From Rhizobium sp. SSA_523 (GTDB lineage: Bacteria; Pseudomonadota; Alphaproteobacteria; Rhizobiales; Rhizobiaceae): DNA of 64,000 nt. This document shows positions 1 to 10,178 of the stretch, piece after piece. Every line of letters begins with the position of its first letter. Positions within the stretch are counted from its first letter, which is position 1. Below the pieces are notes generated by a model. The model was not told where the DNA came from and made no database searches. It worked only from the letters and a program-made list of their open reading frames with translations. The stretch lies in the NCBI RefSeq assembly GCF_030435705.1, contig NZ_CP129381.1:496001-560000 (forward strand), in the 5' to 3' direction. Made by a program: the position numbers and the translations under genes.

Positions 1-597
1 GCCATAGCGGTCACGCTGTCGAACTGCTTTTTCGACAGTCTGGTGGGCTATACGCTGGCAAAATTCCAGTTCCGCGGCCGCCAGTTCATCTTCATCGCCA
101 TTCTGTCGACACTGATGATCCCGACGGAAATGCTGGTCATTCCCTGGTATCTGATGTCGAGCCAGCTCGGCTGGCTGGATAGCTATTGGGGCATCATGTT
201 CCCGGGCATGATGACGGCCTTCGGCACCTTCCTGATGAAGCAGTTCTTCGAGACGGTACCCAACGACTTCATAGAGGCGGCGCGGGTCGATGGTCTGAAC
301 GAGTTCCAGATCTGGTGGAAGGTTGCCATGCCCCTGGTGACGCCCGCCCTCTCGGCACTTGCCATCTTCACCTTCCTCGGCAACTGGACCGCCTTCTTCT
401 GGCCGCTGATCGTGACGACAAGCAAGGAACTCTACACCCTGCCGGTCGGTCTCTCGAGCTTTGCCGTCGAACAGTCGATCCAGTGGGAAATGATCATGAC
501 CGGCGCTGCGATCGCCACCCTTCCGACACTTCTCGTTTTCCTCGTCTTGCAGCGCTACATCGTCCGCGGTGTCATGCTGGCGGGCCTGAAAGGATAA
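1..597 (+). CDS. Carbohydrate ABC transporter permease (MalG type), 5' end missing
   Basis: Inner-membrane permease of a binding-protein-dependent sugar importer. The open frame enters from the left edge, so the N-terminus lies outside the window and 198 codons remain. Several hydrophobic membrane segments are visible. The cytoplasmic EAA loop that docks on the ATPase reads EAARVDGLNEFQIWWKVAMP at about 282-341. The C-terminus ends in the basic tail usual for MalG-type subunits. The next gene starts 7 bases after the stop and the cognate ATPase is third in the row, so these form one transport operon. Sugar specificity cannot be read from the permease. Confidence 0.9.
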   Translation, partial: AIAVTLSNCFFDSLVGYTLAKFQFRGRQFIFIAILSTLMIPTEMLVIPWYLMSSQLGWLDSYWGIMFPGMMTAFGTFLMKQFFETVPNDFIEAARVDGLNEFQIWWKVAMPLVTPALSALAIFTFLGNWTAFFWPLIVTTSKELYTLPVGLSSFAVEQSIQWEMIMTGAAIATLPTLLVFLVLQRYIVRGVMLAGLKG

Positions 598-604
598 TCG
601 TCTC

Positions 605-2119
605 ATGGCCGATATGAGCCCCCGTCTTTCCGATACAAGCCGCTTTCCGGACCCCGTCTACAAGGAAACGGTTCTGCGGCCGCTGTTCGATGGCGCCAAG
701 AGCCACCACGTCGATGCCTTCCGACGCATCGACCGTGCGCATCTCGTCATGCTCCACGAGACAGGCATTCTCGATGCCGGGACGGCAGGCCGCATCGCCT
801 CTGCCCTGGAAGCCATCGATGCCGAGGTGGATCCCGCAACGCTTGTCTATACGGGCGAAGTCGAGGATTATTTCTTTCTGATCGAAAAGGAGTTGAAGGC
901 CCGGATCGGCGTCGACACCGCGGGACGCCTGCACACGGCCCGGTCGCGCAACGATATCGACCACACGCTCTTCAAGCTCGGTCTGAAGCACCGCATCGAC
1001 ATGCTGATGGAAAAGGCCCGCGGCTTGCTCGCCGCCATGATCGATGCCGCCGATCGCAACAAGGCGACCCTGATCGTCGCCTATACCCACGGACAGCCGG
1101 CACAGCCGACCACGTTCGGCCATTATCTGTCGGCCGCGATCGAAATCCTGATCCGCGATATCGAGCGTTTCGCGCAGGTGCGCCAGATCGTCGATCTGTC
1201 ATCCATGGGCGCCGCCGCCATCACCACGTCCGGCTTTCCCATCGACAGGGACAGGGTCGCGAAACTTCTCGGCTTCTCCGCGGCGCAACGCAATTCCTAT
1301 TCCTGTATTGCCGCGGTGGACTATACGACCTCGACCTATTCGGCAATCGAGCTGATGTTCCTGCATCTTGGCCGGTTGATCCAGGATTTCCAGTTCTGGA
1401 CGAGCTTCGAGGTGGGGCAGATCTACGTGCCGAATGCGCTTGTGCAGATCTCCTCCATCATGCCGCAGAAGCGCAACCCCGTGCCGATCGAACATTTGCG
1501 CCATCTGGCGAGCCAGACATTCGGCCGCGCCCGCACGGTGATCGACGTCATGCACAACACGCCCTTCACCGACATGAACGACAGCGAAGGCGAGACGCAA
1601 GGCATGGGCTATGAGGCTTTCGCCTCCGCCTTCCGGGTGCTCGACCTTCTTGCCGCACTGGTCCGGCAGATCAGCATCGATCCGGAGCGTGTCGATCACA
1701 ATATCAGACGCTCCTGCATCACGATCACGGAATTGGCCGATACCCTGGTGCGCGAGGAGGGTCTTTCCTTCCGCGAGGCGCATGAGATCGCCGCTTCCAC
1801 CGCCAGAAGCGTCGTTGCCGCGGGGGGCGATCTGCCCGGCAATGGCTTTGATCCCTTCGTCGCGGCCTTCAAAGGGTCGACGGGTCGAGCACCGTCCATG
1901 GATGCCGAACGCTTTCGCGCCACCGTCTCGCCCGAGCATTTCGTTGCCGTGCGGCAAAGGTTTGGCGGACCCGCGCCGGAACCGATGGAGGCCGCTCTCG
2001 CCAGCTACCGCGATAGGCTGGCGGATTTCGAAGCCAAAGCGCAACAGGCTGCGCAATACGAGGCGGCCGCGGCCGCAGAACTGCACGACAGGTTCACCGC
2101 ACTGATGGGAGCGCGCTGA
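605..2119 (+). CDS. Argininosuccinate lyase family protein inside a sugar ABC operon
   Basis: A 504-residue member of the fumarase/aspartase superfamily that looks most like argininosuccinate lyase (elimination of fumarate from argininosuccinate). Visible hallmarks are HTARSRND near residue 105, THGQPAQPT near 162 and the family signature [10 protein letters not shown] near 283-292. It is somewhat longer than the usual ArgH of about 460 residues because of a divergent alanine-rich C-terminus. It sits between a sugar permease and a sugar ATPase and its stop overlaps the ATPase start by one base (TGATG). This suggests a catabolic C-N lyase for an imported conjugate rather than the biosynthetic ArgH. 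The substrate is inferred, not shown. Confidence 0.8.
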   Translation: MADMSPRLSDTSRFPDPVYKETVLRPLFDGAKSHHVDAFRRIDRAHLVMLHETGILDAGTAGRIASALEAIDAEVDPATLVYTGEVEDYFFLIEKELKARIGVDTAGRLHTARSRNDIDHTLFKLGLKHRIDMLMEKARGLLAAMIDAADRNKATLIVAYTHGQPAQPTTFGHYLSAAIEILIRDIERFAQVRQIVDLSSMGAAAITTSGFPIDRDRVAKLLGFSAAQRNSYSCIAAVDYTTSTYSAIELMFLHLGRLIQDFQFWTSFEVGQIYVPNALVQISSIMPQKRNPVPIEHLRHLASQTFGRARTVIDVMHNTPFTDMNDSEGETQGMGYEAFASAFRVLDLLAALVRQISIDPERVDHNIRRSCITITELADTLVREEGLSFREAHEIAASTARSVVAAGGDLPGNGFDPFVAAFKGSTGRAPSMDAERFRATVSPEHFVAVRQRFGGPAPEPMEAALASYRDRLADFEAKAQQAAQYEAAAAAELHDRFTALMGAR

Positions 2120-3156
2120 TGGCGACGATCGAACTGACAAAGCTGGTCAAGCGCTACGGCAAGGTGGAAGCCGTCAAAGGCATTGATCTCTCCATCAGCG
2201 ACGGCGAATTCATCGTCTTCGTCGGACCCTCCGGCTGCGGAAAATCCACGACATTGCGGATGATCGCCGGTCTTGAAGAGATTTCGGCAGGTGAATTGCG
2301 GATCGGCGGCGAGATCGTCAACGAGCGGGAACCCAAACAGCGCAATATCGCCATGGTGTTCCAGAACTACGCGATCTACCCGCATATGACCGTCCGGCAG
2401 AATATCGGCTTCGGCTTGTACACCTCGGATCTCGACAAGGCGGAGAAGAACAAGCGGATCGAGGAGGCAAGCCGCATCCTTGGTCTCGATGCCTATCTCG
2501 ACCGTCGACCGGCAGCTCTGTCCGGCGGACAACGCCAGCGTGTCGCTATCGGCCGTGCCATGGTGCGCGATCCCTCGGCCTTCCTCTTCGACGAACCGCT
2601 ATCCAATCTCGATGCGCAATTGCGGGCCCAGATGCGGATCGAGATCAAGCGTCTGCACCAGCGGCTCGGAACCACGACGGTCTATGTGACGCATGACCAG
2701 GTCGAGGCAATGACCATGGCCGACCGTATCGTGGTGATGAAGGACGGCCGCATCCTGCAGGTGGGCACGCCGTCCGAACTCTATGAAAGCCCGGTCGACG
2801 TCTTCACCGCGCGCTTCATCGGCAGCCCGTCGATGAACCTCTTGCCGGGGCATCGCGGCGGCGGGATCGTCACGCCCGGCCCCGATGGCGATGTCATGAT
2901 CGGTATCCGCCCCCATGACCTCGTCGCCAGCCGCGATGGGTCCGGCGAAGGCACGAAGATCACCGGAACGGTGACGGCGGTCGAGCCGCTTGGCCCCGAG
3001 ACGCTGGTTCACCTGGATGTCGGCGGCGCGGAAGTGGTTGCAACCGCACGCGAGAAATTCGTTCCTGCCGTTGGCAGCCAATTGTCGTGCTATGCGCCTG
3101 CCGGCAGCCTCTACGTTTTCGATGGCCGGACCGAGGCCCTCCTGGAGCGGGCATGA
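2119..3156 (+). CDS. ABC transporter ATP-binding protein (MalK/UgpC family)
   Basis: Cytoplasmic ATPase of a carbohydrate importer, 345 residues. Walker [10 protein letters not shown] is near residue 36, the signature LSGGQRQRV near 133, Walker [12 protein letters not shown] near 154 and the switch histidine in YVTHDQVEA near 190. The C-terminal 110 residues form the TOBE/MalK regulatory domain. It starts on the last base of the upstream stop codon, so it is translationally coupled. It probably energises the permease at the left edge of the window; the binding protein and the second permease must lie upstream of the window. Confidence 0.93.
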   Translation: MATIELTKLVKRYGKVEAVKGIDLSISDGEFIVFVGPSGCGKSTTLRMIAGLEEISAGELRIGGEIVNEREPKQRNIAMVFQNYAIYPHMTVRQNIGFGLYTSDLDKAEKNKRIEEASRILGLDAYLDRRPAALSGGQRQRVAIGRAMVRDPSAFLFDEPLSNLDAQLRAQMRIEIKRLHQRLGTTTVYVTHDQVEAMTMADRIVVMKDGRILQVGTPSELYESPVDVFTARFIGSPSMNLLPGHRGGGIVTPGPDGDVMIGIRPHDLVASRDGSGEGTKITGTVTAVEPLGPETLVHLDVGGAEVVATAREKFVPAVGSQLSCYAPAGSLYVFDGRTEALLERA

Positions 3157-4052
3157 CAATGCAGGCACCTATGCCCTCGGCCGTGCTCAGTATTGGCAGG
3201 CTCTACTGCGATCTGATCTTCACCGGGCTCGACAGCCTGCCGGTGCTCGGCCGCGAGGTGTTTTCCAGCGGAATGAAGCTTGCCGCCGGCGGCGGCGCCT
3301 ATATCGCGGCCGCGCATATCCATCACGTCGGCCGGCAGGTCGCGCTGGTTGCAAGACTGGGCTCTGATGCGCTCTCGCGGGAAGTCGCGACCGAACTCGC
3401 TTCCAGCGGCATAGATCTGCGCTTCGTCGAACATGCGGACGATGCAGGTCCGCAGGTCACCGTCGCAGCCGTCATGGGACATGACCGGGCCTTTTTGACG
3501 AAGCGCGCCGGCAGCGCCCGTCCGGCCACGTTGCCGGCGGCGCTGGACTGGTCGCTGGCGAAGCACCTGCATATTGCAGAATATGCCACGCTGCATGAAA
3601 TGCCGGACCTCGTTCGGGAGGCGAAGGCCAAAGGCCTCAGCGTTTCGCTGGATCCGAGCTGGGACAGCACGCTGATTTACGACAAGCATCTTCTGGAAGC
3701 CTGCGAGGGCGTCGATCTTTTCTTGCCCAACCGGGAAGAGGTGGAGGCAATCACCGGTCTCAAGGATCCTGAGGCAGCGCTTGACCGCCTTCTGGAGATC
3801 TTTCCGCATGTGGCGCTGAAGGATGGTGCATCAGGCGCCTGGGTGGCGGCCAAAGGATTCCGGCTTCACCACCCTGCCGAGCCCGTGCCGGTCATCGACA
3901 CCACCGGCGCCGGGGATGCCTTCAATGCCGGATTCCTCAATGCCTGGCTCGACGATACTCCCCTGGAAGACTGCCTGCATGCCGGCATTTCGGCGGGAAG
4001 TCTCGCCGTCCAGGCGGCCGGTGGCGCTTCGACTGTCCGGCCCGATCGCTAG
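3153..4052 (+). CDS. PfkB-family carbohydrate (ribokinase-like) kinase
   Basis: A 299-residue sugar kinase. The second PfkB signature, [13 protein letters not shown], begins near residue 249 and holds the catalytic aspartate. The N-terminal substrate side has [25 protein letters not shown], typical of the first signature region. I chose the ATG at 3153 because it makes an ATGA overlap with the ATPase stop; an upstream ATG at 3087 would run deep into that gene. The kinase probably phosphorylates the sugar delivered by the importer, or the sugar released by the neighbouring lyase or hydrolase. The exact sugar is unknown. Confidence 0.85.
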   Translation: MTMQAPMPSAVLSIGRLYCDLIFTGLDSLPVLGREVFSSGMKLAAGGGAYIAAAHIHHVGRQVALVARLGSDALSREVATELASSGIDLRFVEHADDAGPQVTVAAVMGHDRAFLTKRAGSARPATLPAALDWSLAKHLHIAEYATLHEMPDLVREAKAKGLSVSLDPSWDSTLIYDKHLLEACEGVDLFLPNREEVEAITGLKDPEAALDRLLEIFPHVALKDGASGAWVAAKGFRLHHPAEPVPVIDTTGAGDAFNAGFLNAWLDDTPLEDCLHAGISAGSLAVQAAGGASTVRPDR

Positions 4053-4168
4053 ACCATCGAGCCCGAGGGGCCGACGGTCCGTTTTCAACCTGCAGCGACA
4101 GACCTTTCTGAGGGTCTCGAGATCTGGCACAGTCATCTGCATCAGAAACGTCAGAGGCTTTGAACAGG

Positions 4169-5566
4169 ATGGATCGGCAGAATGTGATCGCGGCAGCCTC
4201 GGCCTATGCCACGAATGGAGGATTGGCGGCGGATCTCGCCGACCTTGTCTCGCAGCGCTCGATCAGTCAGTCGGAGGGGCGCCCGGAGGACCTGCTGGCC
4301 TATCTGACAGACAGCATGCGCCCCATGCTCGAGGCGCTCGGCTTCAGCTGCGTCATCGCCGACAATCCGCGGCCCGGCGGCGCTCCCTTTCTCATCGGAA
4401 GCCGCATCGAATCGCCGGACCTGCCGACCGTCTTGATCTACGGACACGGGGATGTCTGCAATGGCGAGGCGCATCGCTGGCGCAAGGATCTCGATCCGTT
4501 CACGCTGACGGTCGAAGGCGACAGGCTCTATGGTCGTGGGACGGCCGACAACAAGATCCAGCATCTCATCAACATCAAGGCGCTGGAGATGATGATCGCC
4601 GCACATGGCCGGCTCGGCTTCAATGCCAAGATCATCATCGAAATGGCCGAAGAGACAGGCTCCTTCGGCCTGCGCGAATTCTTCGAGGCGGAGCGGGACG
4701 CGCTCTCGGCGGATGTGCTGATCGCGTCGGACGGGCCGCGGCTTGCGGAGGACGTGCCGACCATGTTCATGGGGTCACGTGGCGGCCTATCCTTCGATCT
4801 GGTCGTCAACCTGCGCGATAGCGATCACCATTCCGGCAATTTCGGCGGCTTGCTGGCCGATCCGGTCATCATCCTCTCGCATGCAATCGCCGCCATTGTC
4901 GACCGGCGCGGGCAGATCAAGATTCCGGAATGGCGTCCCACCAGCCTCACGCCCGATATTCGTGCTGCTCTGAAGGATCTGCCGCCGCGCCGCCATGATG
5001 CCGATTGGGGCGAGGCGGATCTGACGCCGAGTGAACGCGTGTTAGGGTGGAATTCGCTAGCGGTTCTGGCGATTTCCGCCGGCAATATCGATGCGCCACA
5101 AAATGCCATAGCAGGGTCCGCCCGCGCGACCTGTCAGCTCCGCTTCGTCGTGGGGACCCCGATGGAGGATATCCTGCCGGCGCTCCGTCGCCATCTGGAT
5201 GCGCATGGATTCCAAGGCGTCGCGATCAGCCCGGCCAAGGGGGAGCCGTTCAAGGCCACCCGGTTTGCGCCCGATCATCCCTGGGTGCGCTTCGTCGAAT
5301 CCTCGATTGCCGCGGCCACGGGCAAGGCCCCGCATGTCCTGCCCAATCTGGCCGGCTCGCTGCCGAACGATGCTTTCACCGACATTCTCGGTCTGCCGAC
5401 CATTTGGATACCGCATTCGCACGCCGAATGCGGCCAGCACGGTCCCAATGAACATGCCCGCCTCTCGATCGCGGAGGAGGGAATGCGCATCATGACCGCG
5501 CTTTTTCTCGATATCGGCGAGAAAGCCGCCGATCTCGCGCAGCTTCGCACGAGATCATCTGTCTGA
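4169..5566 (+). CDS. M20-family metallohydrolase (ArgE/DapE/CNDP-like)
   Basis: A zinc-dependent aminoacylase or peptidase of about 465 residues. The metal-binding YGHGDV motif is near residue 90, the GRGTADNK segment near 120 and the catalytic EMAEETGS pair near 158; a dimerisation (lid) domain fills the middle. The ATG at 4169 follows an AGAGG at 4153-4157; an in-frame TTG at 4160 is an alternative start. It lies 116 bases after the PfkB kinase on the same strand, so it may belong to the same transcript. Together with the lyase and kinase it suggests that a sugar-linked or N-acylated amino acid is dismantled here. Substrate not determinable. Confidence 0.82.
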   Translation: MDRQNVIAAASAYATNGGLAADLADLVSQRSISQSEGRPEDLLAYLTDSMRPMLEALGFSCVIADNPRPGGAPFLIGSRIESPDLPTVLIYGHGDVCNGEAHRWRKDLDPFTLTVEGDRLYGRGTADNKIQHLINIKALEMMIAAHGRLGFNAKIIIEMAEETGSFGLREFFEAERDALSADVLIASDGPRLAEDVPTMFMGSRGGLSFDLVVNLRDSDHHSGNFGGLLADPVIILSHAIAAIVDRRGQIKIPEWRPTSLTPDIRAALKDLPPRRHDADWGEADLTPSERVLGWNSLAVLAISAGNIDAPQNAIAGSARATCQLRFVVGTPMEDILPALRRHLDAHGFQGVAISPAKGEPFKATRFAPDHPWVRFVESSIAAATGKAPHVLPNLAGSLPNDAFTDILGLPTIWIPHSHAECGQHGPNEHARLSIAEEGMRIMTALFLDIGEKAADLAQLRTRSSV

Positions 5567-5663
5567 GCAGAGCGAGGTCGGCAAGCCGAGGCAATATCTG
5601 CGCGGATCCGTCGATTTCCCTCGGCTCCGCTGCGAAAACCGCGGGACTTTCGAGCGCTCTCAG

Positions 5664-7853
5664 TTAGGCGGCCTGTTCCTTCGCGCGGCGTGAGAGATGC
5701 GCAACCACATTCTCGATCATGCGCATTCCGGCATCGCCGCCCAGCGTCATGATGCTCTCCGGATGGAACTGTACGGCTGCGACCGGTTCCCTTGCGTGTT
5801 CGATCCCCATGATTGTGCCGTCCTCGCTTTCGGCTGTGATGATGAAGTCCGGATGCAGCGTCTTCGGATCAGCGAAGATCGAATGATACCGGCCCACGGT
5901 CACCTCACGGCCGAGGCCGGAAAAGACGATCCCCGGCTCCAGAACACGAATACGCGACGGCTTGCCATGCATGGGAAGGGCCAGCTGGCGCAGTTCCCCA
6001 CCATAGGCTTCCGCCAAGGCCTGCAGTCCCAGGCACACGCCGAAGACCGGCAGACCGCGCGCCCTTGCGGTTCGGATCGTCGCCTTGCAGTCGAAGTCCT
6101 TGGGGTTGCCGGGCCCGGGCGACAGCACCACGAGATCGGGGTCGATCCGCTCGAAGATTTCCTCTGCAACCGGCGTGCGGACGGTGGAAACCTCGGCGCC
6201 CGTCTGTCTGAAATAATTGGCAAGCGTGTGAACGAAGCTATCCTCGTGATCGACGAGGAGAATGCGGATCCCCTTGCCGACCGGCGCGACGTCCCGCCCG
6301 AGTTTCGATGTATTGCCGCTGCGCGCATCGCGAATGGCGGCGATCATGGCCGAGGCCTTCAGCTCCGTTTCGGCCTCTTCCTCCTGCGGGTCGCTATCGT
6401 TGAGCAGTGTCGCGCCGGCGCGCACCTCCGCAATGCCGTCCTTGATGCGGATCGTGCGAAGCGTGAGGCCAGTATTCATGTCGCCGTTGAAGCCGACCAT
6501 GCCGATGGCGCCGCCATACCAGGCGCGCGGGCTGCGCTCGTGCTTTTCGATGAATCGCATTGCCCACAGCTTCGGCGCGCCGGTTACGGTGACTGCCCAG
6601 GCATGTGACAGGAAGCCGTCAAAGGCATCCATATCGGGCCTGAGGCGGCCCTCGATATGGTCGACGGTGTGGATCAGGCGCGAATACATTTCGATCTGGC
6701 GTCGGCCGATCACCTTGACCGAGCCCGGTTCGCACACGCGCGACTTGTCGTTGCGATCGACATCGGAGCACATGGTCAGTTCCGATTCGTCCTTTTTCGA
6801 ATTCAGCAGTTTCAGGATCTGCTCGGAATCGGAGATTGCATCCTCGCCGCGCCGGATCGTCCCGGAAATCGGGCAGGTCTCGATGCGCCGGCCGGAGACC
6901 CGCACAAACATTTCCGGCGAGGCGCCGACCAGATATTCCTGATGGCCGAGATTGATGAAGAAGGAATAGGGGGAGGGGTTGATCGCCTTAAGACGGTTCG
7001 AAATTTCCGAGGGCCGCGACTCGCAGCGCTCCATGAATTTCTGGCCGGGCACAACTTCGAAAAGATCGCCGCGGCGAAAGCTTTCTTTCGCCTTGACCAC
7101 AAGCTCTGCATACTCGCCGGGCCGGTGGTCGCCCTTGGGCGGGATCGTGTCCGTCTGCCGGAAAGGCTCCGGCGCGATGTCTTCCGAGCGGCCAACCGTG
7201 GTTCGTCCATCCTTGGCGAAGTCGTAGCGGTCCACCCAGGCCTTGGCGGAATAGTGATCAACCACCAGGATTTCGTCCGGCAGGAAAAGCACCATGTCGC
7301 GCTGATCGTCCGGCCGATCGAGGACCAGATCGATGGCATCGAACTGGAAGGCCAGATCATAGCCGAAGGCGCCGAACAGGCCAATCGAACTGTCGGCATC
7401 CGAATGGAAGAGATCGACGATGGCCCGCAGAACCGTGAAGACGGTCGGCATTTTCGAGCGCTCTTCCTCGGTAAACGCCCGGGACGGCGGATCGACGGTC
7501 AGATCGAGGCGGCGCGTCGTCCGCTGGCCGAGCGACAATTCGCCTTCACCGGCCAGACGCTCCGCGATGATTTCCAGCAGGACCTCGCCGCGGCCATTAT
7601 ACGCTTCGATCCATAGCTTGCGCCCGAAAGACGAGATCCCGAGCGGCGGATCGACGATTGCCGTATCCCAGCGGGTATAGCGACCCGGATATTCGTAATT
7701 GGAAGAGAAGACGGCTCCGCGCCGTTCATCCAGCTTGTCGACATAGCTCGACACGGCATCGGCATAGGGTGTCGCCCGGCGCTTGCGGCTGACGGTAATG
7801 CCCCCTCGCGTCTCATAGACTTCAGAGCCGTCGTCTTCGATGATCGTTACCAT
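5664..7853 (-). CDS. trpE: Anthranilate synthase, fused TrpE and TrpG
   Basis: First committed step of tryptophan synthesis (chorismate plus glutamine to anthranilate), cytoplasmic. The 729 residues carry both subunits: the chorismate-binding component in residues 1 to about 510 (motifs [32 protein letters not shown]) and a class I glutamine amidotransferase from about 530 (SPGPGNP, catalytic Cys607 in [15 protein letters not shown] near the end). The fusion, often written trpE(G), is characteristic of Rhizobiaceae. The start at 7853 has an AGAGG 6-10 bases upstream. Expression is expected to be controlled by the trpL attenuator immediately upstream, described separately. Confidence 0.97.
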   Translation of the reverse strand: MVTIIEDDGSEVYETRGGITVSRKRRATPYADAVSSYVDKLDERRGAVFSSNYEYPGRYTRWDTAIVDPPLGISSFGRKLWIEAYNGRGEVLLEIIAERLAGEGELSLGQRTTRRLDLTVDPPSRAFTEEERSKMPTVFTVLRAIVDLFHSDADSSIGLFGAFGYDLAFQFDAIDLVLDRPDDQRDMVLFLPDEILVVDHYSAKAWVDRYDFAKDGRTTVGRSEDIAPEPFRQTDTIPPKGDHRPGEYAELVVKAKESFRRGDLFEVVPGQKFMERCESRPSEISNRLKAINPSPYSFFINLGHQEYLVGASPEMFVRVSGRRIETCPISGTIRRGEDAISDSEQILKLLNSKKDESELTMCSDVDRNDKSRVCEPGSVKVIGRRQIEMYSRLIHTVDHIEGRLRPDMDAFDGFLSHAWAVTVTGAPKLWAMRFIEKHERSPRAWYGGAIGMVGFNGDMNTGLTLRTIRIKDGIAEVRAGATLLNDSDPQEEEAETELKASAMIAAIRDARSGNTSKLGRDVAPVGKGIRILLVDHEDSFVHTLANYFRQTGAEVSTVRTPVAEEIFERIDPDLVVLSPGPGNPKDFDCKATIRTARARGLPVFGVCLGLQALAEAYGGELRQLALPMHGKPSRIRVLEPGIVFSGLGREVTVGRYHSIFADPKTLHPDFIITAESEDGTIMGIEHAREPVAAVQFHPESIMTLGGDAGMRMIENVVAHLSRRAKEQAA

Positions 7854-7906
7854 GCTGACACCTCTTCCACTTTCCCATTGGCCCTGGCCTGGAGGAGGCT
7901 TGATAC

Positions 7907-7939
7907 AAAAAAGCCGCCTCGGTCGTTGCGGGCGGCTTT
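7907..7939 (-). terminator. trp attenuator terminator hairpin
   Basis: On the minus strand GCCGCC (7936-7931) pairs with GGCGGC (7918-7913) across a 12-base loop and is followed by six U residues (7912-7907). This is a canonical intrinsic terminator lying between trpL and trpE. The competing antiterminator is GGCGGC at 7973-7968, just after the trpL stop, which can pair with the same GCCGCC segment. The three segments therefore form a classical either/or attenuator. Confidence 0.93.
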
Positions 7940-7974
7940 GTCTTGTCGTTGGACGTGACTGATCGAGGCCGCCT

Positions 7975-8019
7975 TTAGCGTGCCCACCACCAATTAGCCA
8001 TGTTCATCGACGTTTTCAT
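7975..8019 (-). CDS. trpL: trp operon leader peptide TrpL
   Basis: A 14-residue peptide, [14 protein letters not shown], ending one base before the antiterminator segment. The three consecutive Trp codons (7984-7992) are the tryptophan sensor: a stalled ribosome frees the antiterminator and trpE is read. The length and the WWWAR ending equal those of the known S. meliloti leader peptide. There is no clear Shine-Dalgarno sequence, and the predicted transcription start coincides with the ATG at 8019, so translation is probably leaderless. In-frame ATGs at 8007 and 8001 are alternative starts. Confidence 0.9.
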   Translation of the reverse strand: MKTSMNMANWWWAR

Positions 8020-8027
8020 GACTGATC

Positions 8028-8056
8028 TCATAGCGCGACTGCAGAAGTCTGGCAAG
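8028..8056 (-). promoter_or_regulatory. Promoter of trpL-trpE(G)
   Basis: On the minus strand a -35 box CTTGCC (8056-8051) and a -10 box CTATGA (8033-8028) are separated by exactly 17 bases. Only 8 bases separate the -10 box from the trpL ATG, which puts the transcription start at the start codon. CTTGAC/CTATAT-like boxes are usual for the rhizobial housekeeping sigma factor. Confidence 0.7.
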
Positions 8057-8137
8057 ATGGCTGTCGCACCCAGGTCGGCCGAAGCGTCTCTCACTCCTGC
8101 GGCGACCGGATCGACGCGGTGAAGGCGCCGGCAAGGC

Positions 8138-9190
8138 TCAGCGGCCCCAGGTCCGTTCGAGAAGCGCAATCCAGTTGCGGTGGCCGATTTTTTCCAGCGC
8201 GTCGTCATCATAGCCAGCCTGGCGCAGCGCATCGATCAGACGCGGCAGGCCTTCGGCACTGCCGATCTTTCGGGAGATCAGTGTGCCGTCGAAATCCGAG
8301 CCGAAGGCCACGTGGTCGATTCCCACCCGCTCCACAAGATAATCAATGTGGCGAACCATGACTGCAAGCTCCAGTTCGGCATCCATCACCCCTTGCGGAT
8401 GGAGAAAGCGGACGCCGAAGTTCAGGCCGATCAGGCCCTGCGTGTCCCGAATGGCATCGAGTTGCCGATCCGTGGCATTGCGGCTGTGGGGGCAGATGGC
8501 GAAGGCATTGGAATGCGAGGCCACCAGCGGCGCATCTGAAAGGCGCGCCACGTCCCAGAAGCCGGCATCATTCATGTGCGACAGGTCGATCATGATCTTC
8601 AGGCGGTTGCAGGCTCGTACCAGGTCGCGGCCGGCATTTGTCAGGCCCGGGCCAATATCCGGCGAATGACCGAAGCGGAAAGGAACGCCATGCGCGAAAA
8701 TGTTCGGCCGGCTCCAGACAGGCCCGAGGCTCGCCAGGCCAGCCGCGTGCAGGACTTCGAGCAGATCGAGGTCCGGTCCGGCCGCTTCGAAGCCTTCGAT
8801 GTGGAAAACCGCGGCGAATATGCCGGCCTCCAGGCAGTAACGGATCTCGGCCGCGGACCGGCAGATGCGCAATGCTGCGTCGGAGGCGGCCTCCAGGCGG
8901 CGCAGCAGTGCGGCTTGCGCAAGCGTCTGGTCCAGCGCCGAGGCCCGCTCCACCTGCGGCAGATCGCCGTTCTGGTCGGGATGACGGCCGGGGGAGGGCA
9001 CGTAGACGGCGCAAAGGCCTCCGGCGAGCCCGCCGGTGCGAGCGCGCGGCAGATCGATGTGGAGATGGGGATCGCCTTGCAGAAACCGCGCTTCCATGGG
9101 TGTCGGGTTCTTTCGACTCTCGCTCATCAGGCGCGACAGGATGTCGTTATGGCCATCAAAGACCAGTATCGGGGATTTGGTGTCGGGCAT
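8138..9190 (-). CDS. M19-family membrane-type dipeptidase
   Basis: A 350-residue zinc dipeptidase of the renal-dipeptidase family. The metal-binding FDGHNDI motif is at residues 11-17, the bridging glutamate in AVFHIEGFE near 131, histidines in DLSHMND near 210 and VASHSN near 230, and FGSDFDG near 300. No signal peptide is visible, so a cytoplasmic location is likely. Members of this family hydrolyse dipeptides including D-amino-acid-containing ones. It stands alone between the trp leader and the B12 operon on the same strand, so it is probably its own transcription unit. Confidence 0.9.
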   Translation of the reverse strand: MPDTKSPILVFDGHNDILSRLMSESRKNPTPMEARFLQGDPHLHIDLPRARTGGLAGGLCAVYVPSPGRHPDQNGDLPQVERASALDQTLAQAALLRRLEAASDAALRICRSAAEIRYCLEAGIFAAVFHIEGFEAAGPDLDLLEVLHAAGLASLGPVWSRPNIFAHGVPFRFGHSPDIGPGLTNAGRDLVRACNRLKIMIDLSHMNDAGFWDVARLSDAPLVASHSNAFAICPHSRNATDRQLDAIRDTQGLIGLNFGVRFLHPQGVMDAELELAVMVRHIDYLVERVGIDHVAFGSDFDGTLISRKIGSAEGLPRLIDALRQAGYDDDALEKIGHRNWIALLERTWGR

Positions 9191-9347
9191 GGATCATCCT
9201 GACCGGGCGCGTCGCGGGAATTAGGCCGCGCGACAGGCGCAGTGGTTTCGGGTGTGGTGAGCAAGGCTTACCACGAAAAGACAGAATAACACCCCAAACA
9301 TCTCTCTGCGGACGGCGCGGCGATTGGCATCGAACCGAGGCGGCTGT

Positions 9348-10178
9348 TCAAGGATCTTGCCGGACAGCCCGCTCACTCCCTTTCCTTTCATCACGGTCAT
9401 CCGGACGGATCGCGGTCAGGATGAAGCGGCGATAGAGAAAGGTGCGAAGACGGTTGCGGAGATCGGCTTTCTTCCTTTGGGCGGCGCGGATTGCGGCGCC
9501 ACTGTGGATCGAGGCAAAGCGAAAGCCGGCCGCACCCAACAAGGGTTCGATGCTTTCAGGCGTCAGGCCGCTGCCGAAGGGAAGGCGCTGCATGATTGCG
9601 GAATGAGCCTCGCTCATGGCGCCGTCATAATGCGGGTCGGGACCGATGACTGTCTCCAGAAGCCGGATGGCGAGGTTTGCCGCCCGGCCGAGCGGCGCAT
9701 GGCTTGCCCAGTTGCCGTCGAAGATCAGCAGCCGTCCCCCCGGCCGCAGCACGCGGAACCAGTCGGCAAAGGCCTGCTCGGGCCGCGTGAGCGTCCAGAC
9801 CAGATGGCGGCAGATAACGGCGTCGTAAGCGGCGTCCGGCTCCATCGTCTCTTCGGCATCGGCAAGGAGAAAGCGGGCACGCGGGTTCCCGGCGTGCTTG
9901 GCGCGCGCAACGGAGAGCATGGCCTCGGAAAAATCGAGCGCCGTCACGTCATGGCCAAGCGACAAAAGAACATTCGTGACTTCTCCCGTCCCGCATGCCA
10001 GCTCCAGGACCCGTTTCGGCTCCGCCCCGATCGCGGCCCTGACCGCGGCCGCCCAGGCATCCATTTCCGGACCGGGCGGAATGCGGTGGCCGAAGGCGAG
10101 GTCGAATGTTGCCGATCGGCGGGACCAGTAGTCCCGGATGTCTTCTTTCAGGTCGTGATTGGAGAGGGCCATGATCAT
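9348..10178 (-). CDS. Class I SAM-dependent methyltransferase, last gene of the B12 importer operon
   Basis: A 276-residue Rossmann-fold methyltransferase. Motif I VLELACGTGEVT is near residue 45, the acidic ribose-binding VTALDFSE near 65, and FRVLRPGGRLLIFDG near 125 marks the UbiE/UbiG-like class. The start at 10178 overlaps the ATPase stop in an ATGA; a second ATG at 10172 is possible. Co-translation with the cobalamin importer and the shared riboswitch point to a role linked to corrinoids, such as modification or salvage, or methylation of a metal chelator. The substrate is unknown and the link is by location only. Confidence 0.8.
   Translation of the reverse strand: MIMALSNHDLKEDIRDYWSRRSATFDLAFGHRIPPGPEMDAWAAAVRAAIGAEPKRVLELACGTGEVTNVLLSLGHDVTALDFSEAMLSVARAKHAGNPRARFLLADAEETMEPDAAYDAVICRHLVWTLTRPEQAFADWFRVLRPGGRLLIFDGNWASHAPLGRAANLAIRLLETVIGPDPHYDGAMSEAHSAIMQRLPFGSGLTPESIEPLLGAAGFRFASIHSGAAIRAAQRKKADLRNRLRTFLYRRFILTAIRPDDRDERKGSERAVRQDP

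Larger units (their letters stand above)
7907..8019 (-). ncRNA. rnTrpL-type attenuator RNA (trp leader transcript)
   Basis: The terminated leader transcript would run from the trpL start codon to the U-tract, about 113 nt. In Sinorhizobium meliloti the equivalent attenuated RNA (rnTrpL) is reported as a trans-acting small RNA that begins at the trpL start codon. Here the promoter spacing also places the 5' end at or within two bases of the ATG. The size, the leaderless layout and the terminator match; trans activity is inferred from that relative, not seen in the sequence. Confidence 0.75.

Noticed and set aside
9254..9274. A 9-base hairpin GTGGTGAGC/GCTTACCAC between the methyltransferase and dipeptidase genes
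   Set aside because: There is no T-run on either strand and no repeat of the motif elsewhere, so I do not call a terminator or operator. The rest of 9191-9347 shows nothing recognisable.
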